DNA from: Fuerstiella sp.
Lineage (GTDB): Bacteria; Planctomycetota; Planctomycetia; Planctomycetales; Planctomycetaceae
Direction: 5' to 3'
DNA length: 63,349 bases
Assembly (NCBI GenBank): GCA_029245955.1
Contig: JAQWOH010000065.1
Coordinates: 1 to 63,349 of the forward strand
Under the pieces are notes generated by a model that saw only the letters and a list, made by a program, of their open reading frames with translations, did not search any database and was not told where the DNA came from. Positions 54,579-62,841 of the stretch are shown one piece after another. The position numbers and the translations under genes were made by a program. Positions within the stretch are counted from its first letter, which is position 1. Each line of letters opens with the position of its first letter.

Positions 54579-56405
54579 ATGAGTCGACTGATCCTGGCTT
54601 CTGCCCTTGTCGTGGGCCTGATGCAGCCGTGCGTTCATGCCTCCGACAGCCAGCAGATAAGATCACTCTCCAAGGGACTGGCACCGTTTCTCAACGCTCT
54701 TTCCGGATCAGCCGCCCGGTTTCGACTGACGGGAAAAATTCAAGTCGACATCGACGACGAACCACAGTCGATCAATATCCGCATCGCTCTGTTTGACGAC
54801 GACTCATTCGACCTTGTATTGACACACGCAGACTACGCCGTCGAAATCCGTCGCCGAGCAGACTCGACCACCATGATTCTGCCGCTCCACCAGATGGCGT
54901 TTGTTGGCACAGGGGAGGTGTCCCATGACTTCTCTTTGGCTCCAAAGGGAATTGTATCTCGTCTTGTCAGCCCGCAGTCCGTGGCTGCCCCGTTTGTTCT
55001 GTTGCCGGGCCGACAGGCCGTCGGCGCGCTGGTGGCCTTTGGGAATTCTTTACTGCAGGTCGAACAGGATCGCGATTCCGGTGAATGGCTTTTGACTGAC
55101 GACAGCCCGCTCCGCTTTCCACAACCGGGTTCTCTGCTGGTCAGTTACGATCAGACACAAGTTGAACTGAGCGTCACCGAAGACGTACCTGAGCACTCGA
55201 ACGAGCTGTCGGGTGTTCAGATCGTCGAAATTCCGCGTCCAGAACTGGAAAAGACACTGCTGCGCGGCGTCCGGCGAGCAACTGAGATCCTGTTTCCCGC
55301 ACCGGCACTGAAGAACCCGCCGCAACATCCGCGCAGGACGGAACACGGCGAATTACGGTGGGTCGGCGACCATCGTGTCGTATTGCTGGACGGCACACCG
55401 GAACAAATCGGCACAGCTCATGGTCAATTACTGAAAGCGGAAGCCGTGCGCTGCATCGAATCGGTTCTGTACACCTTCGGTACGGTATACGTGATCAAAA
55501 CCGGACACTGGTTTCGCCATGCCCTCGAAGACGCCTACGCTCAGCTGGCACCACATATTCCGGAACGGCACAAACGAGAGACCGCTGCTCTGGCGTCGTC
55601 GCTTGGCATGTCTGACAGCACACTGCAGATCCTGAACGTGTTCCCGGAGATGTTTCACTGCTCCGGATTTGCGGTATTCAACACTGCCACGAAAGACGGG
55701 AAGCTGTACCACGGTCGAGTCCTGGATTACATGACGACGATCGGTCTGCAGGATGCCGCGACAACATTCATTGTGAAACCGGACGGCTACATTCCTTTCG
55801 CCAACGTCGGCTACGCATCCTTCATCGGCAGCGTGAGCGGCATGAATAACAAAGCCGTATCCCTGGGGGAAATGGGAGGCAAAGGCCAAGGCAACTGGGA
55901 CGGCGTCCCCATGGCAACACTGATGCGACGAGCCCTGGAAGAATGCACAACGCTGGACGAAGTAATGCAGCTCTGGACCGAAAGCCCACGCACCTGCGAA
56001 TACTATTACGTCTTCGCCGATGGCAAGACCAACACGGCCGTAGGCGTGGCGGCTCTGCCCGAATCGGTCGAATTCATCCGTCCCGGCCAGTCGCACGCTC
56101 GACTGGGTGAAGGCATACCAGACTCCATTGTCCTGTCCGCGGGCAGCCGCCTGGAAACTCTGCGCGGCCGAGTCTCCGATAAGCATGGCCAGATTGATGC
56201 AGAAATCGGCAAGTGGCTGATGAGTCGCCCGGTGGCCATGCAGTCCAATCTGCATAATGTACTGTTCATCCCGGCAGACGGCGTTCTGCATGTCGCCAAC
56301 GCCAGTCATACACGTCCGGCCGCCGAAGAACCGTATGTCGAACTGAATCTGTCGGAACTGCTCGAGTCAATGACGCCAGCCCGGCTCCAGACAACCCAGC
56401 GGTGA
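54579..56405 (+). CDS. Secreted C45-family N-terminal-nucleophile hydrolase/acyltransferase with extra N-terminal domain
   Basis: The 608-residue protein has a signal peptide (MSRLILASALVVGLMQPCVHA). Residues 30-225 form a beta-rich domain resembling LolA/DUF2092-type lipid-binding folds. The C-terminal region (about 255-608) resembles the C45 acyl-CoA:6-aminopenicillanate acyltransferase/phospholipase-B-like group: GTPEQIGTAHGQLLKAEA, then ILNVFPEMFHCSGFAVFN with the nucleophile Cys361, GRVLDYMTTIG, and GMNNKAVSLGEMGGKG. Such Cys proteins activate by cleaving just before the Cys and then hydrolyse amides. GGAG (54568-54571) precedes the ATG at 54579 by seven bases. Substrate unknown. Confidence 0.8.
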   Translation: MSRLILASALVVGLMQPCVHASDSQQIRSLSKGLAPFLNALSGSAARFRLTGKIQVDIDDEPQSINIRIALFDDDSFDLVLTHADYAVEIRRRADSTTMILPLHQMAFVGTGEVSHDFSLAPKGIVSRLVSPQSVAAPFVLLPGRQAVGALVAFGNSLLQVEQDRDSGEWLLTDDSPLRFPQPGSLLVSYDQTQVELSVTEDVPEHSNELSGVQIVEIPRPELEKTLLRGVRRATEILFPAPALKNPPQHPRRTEHGELRWVGDHRVVLLDGTPEQIGTAHGQLLKAEAVRCIESVLYTFGTVYVIKTGHWFRHALEDAYAQLAPHIPERHKRETAALASSLGMSDSTLQILNVFPEMFHCSGFAVFNTATKDGKLYHGRVLDYMTTIGLQDAATTFIVKPDGYIPFANVGYASFIGSVSGMNNKAVSLGEMGGKGQGNWDGVPMATLMRRALEECTTLDEVMQLWTESPRTCEYYYVFADGKTNTAVGVAALPESVEFIRPGQSHARLGEGIPDSIVLSAGSRLETLRGRVSDKHGQIDAEIGKWLMSRPVAMQSNLHNVLFIPADGVLHVANASHTRPAAEEPYVELNLSELLESMTPARLQTTQR

Positions 56406-56426
56406 TGTGATTCGCTTCGGGAAAAG

Positions 56427-56447
56427 CCCCCTCATCATTCAAGGGGG
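56427..56447. terminator. Possible weak terminator hairpin between convergent genes
   Basis: A 6-bp stem (CCCCCT/AGGGGG) with a 9-base loop lies between the stops of the C45-like gene and the PSCyt1/DUF1549 gene. No T-tract adjoins it, so termination function is uncertain. Confidence 0.3.
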
Positions 56448-56511
56448 GAGCGATATTCCTGATGGAGCGTTACGGCGGAATACAGTCGCACTGTCAGAGC
56501 CTCGAAGAGGC

Positions 56512-59500
56512 CTACTCCTTCGTCAGCGCTTCGTCCAGATTCAACAGCACGTTGCACAGCATCGTATTGCCCGCCAGCTCTGTGTGATCCAGTTCGGTGC
56601 TCACCAATGATTCGCCGACCTTCAGTAATTCAGCCGCCTGCGCCGGACTGGCTTTGAATTCAGCAACATAGCTGTCCCGAGCCATTCTCAATGAGTCAAG
56701 TTCACTCGCCGAGGGCCGACGACCGGTCACGCTGCGAAATGCAAACACGACGGGCTGGTCGTTTCCGTCTGTCATCATTCTCGCCGCCAGATGCCGAGCT
56801 GCCTCCACAAACATCGTTTCGTTCAGCAGCGTCAGCGCCTGCAGTGGAGTATTCGTTCGTTTGGGCCTGACTGTGCACGATTCGCGATCGGCTGCATCCA
56901 GAATCGCCAGACTCGGCGGTGCCACGGTTCGTTTCCAGATCGTGTACAGCCCGCGACGGTACAGATCCTTTCCCCGGGATTGTTTGTACTTCATGTTGGA
57001 CATTTCATCCCACAACTTCGCCGGCTGATACGGACTGACGGAAGGGCCGCCGATGTCCACCGTCATCAGTCCGGAGACAAACAATGCCTGATCTCGCAAT
57101 TGCCGAGCTGTCAGCCGCTGACGCGGACCGCGCGACAACAGGCGGTTGTCGGCATCAATGTCGCCACCACCTGGAGCCTGACGGCTGCTTTGGCGGTAAG
57201 TGGCACTAAGCGCGATCAACTTGTGCAGAGCCTTGATGTTCCAGCCGGACTCGACGAATTCCACGGCCAGCCAGTCGAGCAACTCCGGATGACTGGGTAG
57301 TTCTCCCTGCAGACCGAAGTCTCCCGCAGTCCTGACCAGTCCGGTCCCGAAGAAGTTCTGCCAGTATCGATTGACAATCACCCGCGCGGTCAAAGGATGC
57401 CTGCCGCTGACCAGCCACTTCGCAAAACCCAGACGATTTGACGGTCCATCGACCTGCAGCGCGGGAAAAACGCCGGGCGTGTTGGACTCAACAACGTCTC
57501 CGTAATTGTCGTAGACCCCGCGAACGCGAACATGAGTGAGTCTGGCATCCCTGCGTTCCATCATCACCATCGTTGTCGGAAACGAATCCAGCAATTTGAC
57601 GCGTCGCTCGCGCAGCTGATCAATCGCTTCGAACATTGCCAGCGGACTGCGGTTCCGTTTCGACGTGCCACGTTCCGATGCTGGCCGGCCCGCCAGCCAC
57701 GCAATCAGCTTCGCTCGATCGCTGTCCGTTCGATCAGCGGCAGCCCTTGCCAGAATCTCTGCCACGGTGTTGCGTTCGGACAGCAGAAGGATCTCATCTT
57801 CGAACAATGTGCGCTTATAAAATCGCAGTTCATCGACCTGGCCTTTGAATTTGTCGCCGTGTACTCCGCCACCGATCCGCAAGGTTGCATTCTTGCCGGT
57901 ACCACCGGTGTTGCTGTTCGTGTTGAACAGCACACGGGTTGCGGCCTGCTGACCATTAATCCAGATCTGCTGACCCGTCGCTCGTTGAGAGCCATCGTTG
58001 GTCAACGCGACGTGAACCCATTCGTCCGCTTTCAGTGGTGTGCGTGTTTCGACCGCTCCAACGCCGGCAATCCAGCGAGTGATGATGTAGAACTGCAGGT
58101 GCCCGTCTCGTAACTCCACGCTGAATCCAGGGCGAGTCGTGCCGGGCGACTGGCGCGACAGAACAACACCACTGTCCAGCTGTTCCGGCTTCAGCCAAAA
58201 GCTGATGGAGGACCGAGTCTGACAGGCAACATCGCCCACCTTGCCCAGAGCCAGCACACCATTCCCTCCAACGGTTGCTGATTTTCCGTACAATCCGTCA
58301 CGCAGAACGGGCTTACCGTTTTCGACAGTGACTCCTTCGACTTCCATGTCTTCGAACTGAAAATGGTGAACGAGCCCGCGCGAAACGACGGGCCTGTCGT
58401 CGAGATCCACTTCGACGCTGTCCGGGTTCTTCAGACTCAACTCAAAGTCTTCTGCTTCCTCCTGAATTGCCGATCCCGACGCACTTAAGTCGCGCCGCAG
58501 GTCAGCCAACTGCCGGTCAAGTTTCTGAAGCTGCGTCTGCTGCCCATCGGTCGGTGCCACAATCCACGGTTCGCTGTTGCCAAACTTGATGGCTCGGCCG
58601 GACTCGGCAATATTGTCGAAGAAGGAAATCAGCTGATAGTACTCGCGCTGAGAGAGTGGGTCGTATTTGTGATCGTGGCATCGAGCGCACCCGATCGTGA
58701 GTCCCATCCAGACTGTGCTGGTCGTGTCGACTCGATCAACCGCGTTTTCCAGCAGGAACTCGTCCAGCACCAGCCCCGATTCGGAGTTGTACCGATGATT
58801 GCGGTTGAACCCCGTGGCGATGTTCTGAGACAGTGACGCATTCGGCAACAGGTCACCGGCCAGTTGTTCGACGGTGAACTGATCGAAGGGCATATTGCTG
58901 TTGAACGCGTCGATCACCCAATCTCGCCACCGAAACATCGTGCGCGGTCCGTCGTTCTGGTATCCATCGGTGTCTGCGTACCGAGCGGCATCCAGCCACG
59001 TCGCTGCCATGTGTTCACCATAGCGAGTCGATTGCAGCAGACGATCAACAACACGTTCGTGGGCCTCGTCCGTGTCGTCAGCAAGGAACGCATCCACTTC
59101 GGCAAGCGTTGGCGGCAGACCGGTCAGGTCAAAGCTGACTCGCCGAATCCATGTCGTCTTCGCCGCTTCCGCGGCCGGCTGTAGTCCGGCCGCTTCGAGA
59201 CGCTTCAAGACGAACCGGTCGACGGTATGCCGAGGCCAGGCTGCGTTTCCTGTCTGCGGCACCGGCGCACGTTTGGGCGCCACAAACGACCAGTGCCCCT
59301 CCCACTGAGCACCATTTTCAACCCAGTCAATCAGCACCTGTTTCTGTTCGTCCGTCAGAGACCGCCCGGAATCCACAGGTGGCATCTGCAGGTCAGCATC
59401 GGTCGACGTGATGCGAAGAACAAGTTCGCTGTGTTGACTGTCACCCGGTTTGACAACGAAAATTCCATCTCGATCCTGCTTGGTTGATTCTTCCACATCC

Positions 59501-59673
59501 AGACGAAGATCCGCCTCTCGCGTAGCAGAATCCGGCCCATGACAGTGAAAGCATTTGTCAGCCAGAATCGGACGGACGTCACGGTTAAACGTAACCGGAT
59601 CGGCTGCAACGCCCACACGACTGAACGTCACACTAGAAAAAATGAGTAGCGAGATGATGTTGGCTGATGGCAT
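56512..59673 (-). CDS. PSCyt1-DUF1549-LamG-DUF1553 cytochrome-like protein
   Basis: The 1,053-residue secreted protein has a signal peptide. A PSCyt1 domain with heme motif CFHCHG (Cys41, Cys44, His45) and a distal Met in LQMPPVDSG follows. Next is DUF1549/PSCyt2 (about 145-370) with a second CxxCH motif, CARCHDHKYDP. A LamG-like concanavalin domain (about 425-625, LVHHFQFED to GQVDELRFYKRTLFEDE) interrupts it, and DUF1553/PSD1 (about 735-1040, ending LLNETMFVEAARHLAARM and RSVTGRRPSASEL) completes it. This multi-domain family is near-exclusive to Planctomycetota and related phyla; its role is unproven, possibly heme-dependent carbohydrate oxidation. It is divergent from a sulfatase. Confidence 0.93.
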   Translation of the reverse strand: MPSANIISLLIFSSVTFSRVGVAADPVTFNRDVRPILADKCFHCHGPDSATREADLRLDVEESTKQDRDGIFVVKPGDSQHSELVLRITSTDADLQMPPVDSGRSLTDEQKQVLIDWVENGAQWEGHWSFVAPKRAPVPQTGNAAWPRHTVDRFVLKRLEAAGLQPAAEAAKTTWIRRVSFDLTGLPPTLAEVDAFLADDTDEAHERVVDRLLQSTRYGEHMAATWLDAARYADTDGYQNDGPRTMFRWRDWVIDAFNSNMPFDQFTVEQLAGDLLPNASLSQNIATGFNRNHRYNSESGLVLDEFLLENAVDRVDTTSTVWMGLTIGCARCHDHKYDPLSQREYYQLISFFDNIAESGRAIKFGNSEPWIVAPTDGQQTQLQKLDRQLADLRRDLSASGSAIQEEAEDFELSLKNPDSVEVDLDDRPVVSRGLVHHFQFEDMEVEGVTVENGKPVLRDGLYGKSATVGGNGVLALGKVGDVACQTRSSISFWLKPEQLDSGVVLSRQSPGTTRPGFSVELRDGHLQFYIITRWIAGVGAVETRTPLKADEWVHVALTNDGSQRATGQQIWINGQQAATRVLFNTNSNTGGTGKNATLRIGGGVHGDKFKGQVDELRFYKRTLFEDEILLLSERNTVAEILARAAADRTDSDRAKLIAWLAGRPASERGTSKRNRSPLAMFEAIDQLRERRVKLLDSFPTTMVMMERRDARLTHVRVRGVYDNYGDVVESNTPGVFPALQVDGPSNRLGFAKWLVSGRHPLTARVIVNRYWQNFFGTGLVRTAGDFGLQGELPSHPELLDWLAVEFVESGWNIKALHKLIALSATYRQSSRQAPGGGDIDADNRLLSRGPRQRLTARQLRDQALFVSGLMTVDIGGPSVSPYQPAKLWDEMSNMKYKQSRGKDLYRRGLYTIWKRTVAPPSLAILDAADRESCTVRPKRTNTPLQALTLLNETMFVEAARHLAARMMTDGNDQPVVFAFRSVTGRRPSASELDSLRMARDSYVAEFKASPAQAAELLKVGESLVSTELDHTELAGNTMLCNVLLNLDEALTKE

Positions 59674-59707
59674 CAGGGACCGGTTCGATTAACGTTGGCA
59701 AAGCGGC

Positions 59708-59740
59708 AGAGTCCCGGGCTTTTCAAACGACCGGGACTCT
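59708..59740. promoter_or_regulatory. Perfect 10-bp inverted repeat in divergent promoter region
   Basis: AGAGTCCCGG (59708-59717) and CCGGGACTCT (59731-59740) form a perfect inverted repeat with a 13-base spacer. It lies 35 bases upstream of the PSCyt1/DUF1549 start and about 185 bases upstream of the divergent sulfatase. Arms and spacing suit an operator for a dimeric regulator or an mRNA-leader hairpin. No binding protein gene is adjacent, so the role is inferred from position. Confidence 0.45.
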
Positions 59741-59924
59741 TAATCTTGATTCAGAATGCAAACGGACTTCAAAAGCATCAACGATAACGATGTTGGCACA
59801 GGCCTGGAACTGAAATCCCCGGTTCCCCCAACCACCACCTGAACACTCGCCGGCCTGGTGGAATCGGTGACGGTGAACGCTACACTGAAGGTAATTCCAA
59901 CTTTCCTGCTGCGGACCAGCTAAA

Positions 59925-61511
59925 ATGCTTCTTAGAACGTTGTATTCTCTGTTTGCCGTCGTCTGCCTCACCGGTTTCTGTTTCACGTCGCCGGCTGCTG
60001 CAGCTGATCGTCCCAACATTCTGCTGATGATGGTGGATGACCTCGGATTTTCGGACTTCGGTTGCTACGGCAGCGAAATCGAAACGCCAAATGTGGACAA
60101 ACTTGCAAGGGGCGGCGTTCGACTGAGCCAGTTCTACAATACAGCGAAGTGTCATTCGTCACGAATCTGTCTGCTTACCGGTAAGTACACGTTTCAGGCC
60201 GGCAACAATGCCATGAACAAGGCCCTGACAGTCGCTGAGGTCATGCAGCAGGCTGGTTACTTCACGGCGATGGCCGGGAAGTGGCACCTGAACGATCAAC
60301 CAACCGACCGTGGTTTTATGCGGTATTGGGGACACCTTTCCGGAGCCACAAATTTTTTCACAGGAGACGACACGTTTCACTTGAACGGCGAAAAATGGAA
60401 TGACTTCGACGAAGATTTCTACACCACCGATGCCAACGTTAACTATGCCATCCGGTTCATCGACGAGGCTCTGCAGACCGACAAACCATTCTTCCAGTAT
60501 ATCGCCTTCAACGCCCCGCACTATCCCCTGCAGGCGAAGAAAAAGGATGTCGAAAAGTACAATGGCCGCTACGCCGTCGGCTGGGACGAACTGCGGCGTC
60601 GACGCTACGAAAAACAGGTCAAGATGGGACTCATTGACAAGACTCACCAATTGAGTTCACGGCCGGATTATATTCCCGCATGGGAACAGCTCACCGACGA
60701 AGAACGTCAGTGGGAAGAAGCTCGTATGGAAGTCTTTGCCGCCATGGTCGATTGCGTGGACCAGAACATCGGTCGGGTCGTCGATCACCTGAAACAGAAG
60801 AATGAGTTCGACAACACACTGATTCTGTTATGCTCAGATAACGGTGCCTGTCCGTTCGACCGGACTCGCGGCAAAGACCTGAAACCGTGGGATCCCAAGT
60901 CGTACTGGTGTTACGATGTTGGCTGGGCCCATGCCGGCAACACTCCGTTCCGCTGGTATAAACAGAATCAGCACGAAGGCGGCATTTCTTCGCCGCTGAT
61001 CGCTCACTGGCCGAACGAACTAACGGCGAAACACGGTTCCATCAGCCACCAGCCCGGCCACCTGATCGATTTGCTGGCCACCTGCATTGATGCTGCCGGT
61101 GCCGAATACCCGGCGGAATACCACGGGCACGTGACCACGCCGATCCAGGGGAAATCGCTGCTGCCCATTCTAAAGGGGCAGCAGCGTGACGGCCACGAGT
61201 GGCTGTACTTTCAGTTCAACAATAACCGAGCGATCCGCCGAGGCGACTGGAAAGCCGTGTCTGCGCGCGGCGGAAAATGGGAACTCTACAACCTGGCTGA
61301 AGATCGAACGGAATCACACGACCTGGCGTCAGACAAAGCTGACTTGGCGACCGAGCTAAGTCAGCTGTGGCACCACGTGGCTGAAAACGTCGACCAGGCA
61401 CCCAGGAACCAGCGCAAACCCGCCACGAACAAGGTGCAGACGTTCCCGCCGTCAGCGATGACGGAACGTGCGGCAGGCCCAAAACCAGACGGAAAGAAAA
61501 AACGAAAATAG
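59925..61511 (+). CDS. Secreted sulfatase with CHSSR active-site motif
   Basis: The 528-residue protein has a signal peptide (cleavage near AAA-D, residue 28) and sulfatase motifs: NILLMMVDDLGFSDFGCYG (metal Asp pair), KCHSSRICLLTGKYTFQ with Cys76 at the formylglycine position, GKWHLNDQPTDRGF, and ILLCSDNGACPFDRTRGKDL. The C-terminal 40 residues are Pro/Lys-rich. As in the other sulfatase, the C-x-P-x-R proline is missing (Ser78). It is divergent from the PSCyt1/DUF1549 gene and shares the promoter region with the inverted repeat at 59708-59740. Confidence 0.9.
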   Translation: MLLRTLYSLFAVVCLTGFCFTSPAAAADRPNILLMMVDDLGFSDFGCYGSEIETPNVDKLARGGVRLSQFYNTAKCHSSRICLLTGKYTFQAGNNAMNKALTVAEVMQQAGYFTAMAGKWHLNDQPTDRGFMRYWGHLSGATNFFTGDDTFHLNGEKWNDFDEDFYTTDANVNYAIRFIDEALQTDKPFFQYIAFNAPHYPLQAKKKDVEKYNGRYAVGWDELRRRRYEKQVKMGLIDKTHQLSSRPDYIPAWEQLTDEERQWEEARMEVFAAMVDCVDQNIGRVVDHLKQKNEFDNTLILLCSDNGACPFDRTRGKDLKPWDPKSYWCYDVGWAHAGNTPFRWYKQNQHEGGISSPLIAHWPNELTAKHGSISHQPGHLIDLLATCIDAAGAEYPAEYHGHVTTPIQGKSLLPILKGQQRDGHEWLYFQFNNNRAIRRGDWKAVSARGGKWELYNLAEDRTESHDLASDKADLATELSQLWHHVAENVDQAPRNQRKPATNKVQTFPPSAMTERAAGPKPDGKKKRK

Positions 61512-61571
61512 CAGGCAGCGACGGTGAACTGCGTGGCCGGATACACCATTTGTGTCAGAGCGGGATAACGG

Positions 61572-61994
61572 ATGAGTAAAGTAATCTCTTTGTTCGCGGG
61601 CCTCGTTGTTCGCGTACTGATTCTGGCCGTCATATCCTGCTGGGCTTCGTCCCGGATGTTCGTAATCGTGGCGGATGTCGGTGTTCCGATTCCGGGTATT
61701 CAGGGACTTGGGCTGATGTCAACGCCTCACGGCCTGCTGGTGACGGCGCTGGACAGAGCTGTTATCACGAACAACTTCCAGATCGTCAACGCCGACAGCA
61801 GCCCGTTTGGCTTCGACTGGAACCAGATTGCTGGCCCCTCCCGAAAACACTGGTCTGTACTGAGCGTTGGCATATGGCTGCGCACGCGACAGTCAGCCGT
61901 GCAAGTCGGTATTCCTTACCTGACAGCGATCATCCTTCTGCTGGTCACCTATTGGTGGACTCGCCGCATTGGTCGATGCAAACGCGCACGATGA
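61572..61994 (+). CDS. Small two-helix membrane protein, unknown function
   Basis: The 140-residue protein has an N-terminal hydrophobic helix (about residues 7-30) and a C-terminal one (about 110-129) ending in a basic cytosolic tail (RRIGRCKRAR). The 80-residue loop between them is probably extracytoplasmic. I do not recognise the family. It starts 60 bases after the sulfatase stop and may be co-transcribed. The ribosome-binding site is weak and the call rests on the membrane pattern. Confidence 0.5.
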   Translation: MSKVISLFAGLVVRVLILAVISCWASSRMFVIVADVGVPIPGIQGLGLMSTPHGLLVTALDRAVITNNFQIVNADSSPFGFDWNQIAGPSRKHWSVLSVGIWLRTRQSAVQVGIPYLTAIILLLVTYWWTRRIGRCKRAR

Positions 61995-62082
61995 TGCAAC
62001 GAAGCTCGCGCAAAGCTCTTCGCCCACGTCTGGTCGGACTAACGGAAGTGCTGTCCTGAGCCATCAAGGTTAGCCACGTTTT

Positions 62083-62841
62083 TTAGTCTCGGCCACTTTT
62101 CATCGGACGCGAGCGGCCATCCTGCAATGTACGTACAGACACCGCAGCCCCCTGACCGTCGTTGATGAGCAACATTTCTCTCAACTCCCGCGCCGGTATG
62201 TTAACGTCGAGTGAAATCACCCTTCCGTCAGCGGTTACTGCTCCCGGGGGCTGGAACCAGCTGCTGATGCCGTCCGCCGGGTCATTCACCAACGTCATAG
62301 GCATTGTGTCCAGGTTGAGATCACGTGGCTCCGTCCACTGAATATTACTGCCAACATTCTCCACGAAATGAATTGTTCCTGATGGGCCATCGGTGACCGA
62401 ATCAAAGGTCACGGTCTCTTCGAACGGCCACATCGTACGCGGTCCAAGGACAGCCAGATAATTGGTGTGAGTTCCCTTGTTGTCGCCGCCGTACAGACCG
62501 AATGCCTGAGGACGCCACCTGAGTAGTTTCAGATTGTCCTGACTGTCCCACGGCTCTGAAAAATCATACTGATTATAGAGTTTCAATTTTCCAAGAAACG
62601 GAAGAATCAGAACCCGCCAACTGTGCATGGGGTGTCCTTCCTCATCAGTGACATAAGCCGGAGGAAAACAATGATATGTGTCATGATAATTCGCGACCGC
62701 GAGTGCCAGCTGCTTCAGGTTTCACTTATCAGCGGTTCGCATCGCCGCATTCCTGGCTCTGTCAACCGCTGGAACCAGAAACGCCACTGCCAACAGCACT
62801 ATTGAAAGACAGCCCCATGCCACGGGCTTCATTCGGCTCAT
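62083..62841 (-). pseudogene. DUF1559 pseudopilin-like gene with in-frame TGA at codon 40
   Basis: From the ATG at 62841 (GGAGG at 62849-62853, seven bases away) the frame encodes MSRMKPVAWGCLSIVLLAVA and RNAAMRTADK, then meets TGA at 62722-62724. The same frame continues NLKQLALAVANYHDTYHCFP and PAYVTDEEGHPMHSWRVLIL through to 62083. This is the standard DUF1559 layout: N-terminal helix, NLKQ-ALxxYHD-FPP motif, then MHSWRVLxLP. So one base change interrupts an otherwise full-length 252-residue gene. It could be a recent pseudogene or a sequence error. DUF1559 proteins are abundant, planctomycete-specific and of unknown function. Confidence 0.8.
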
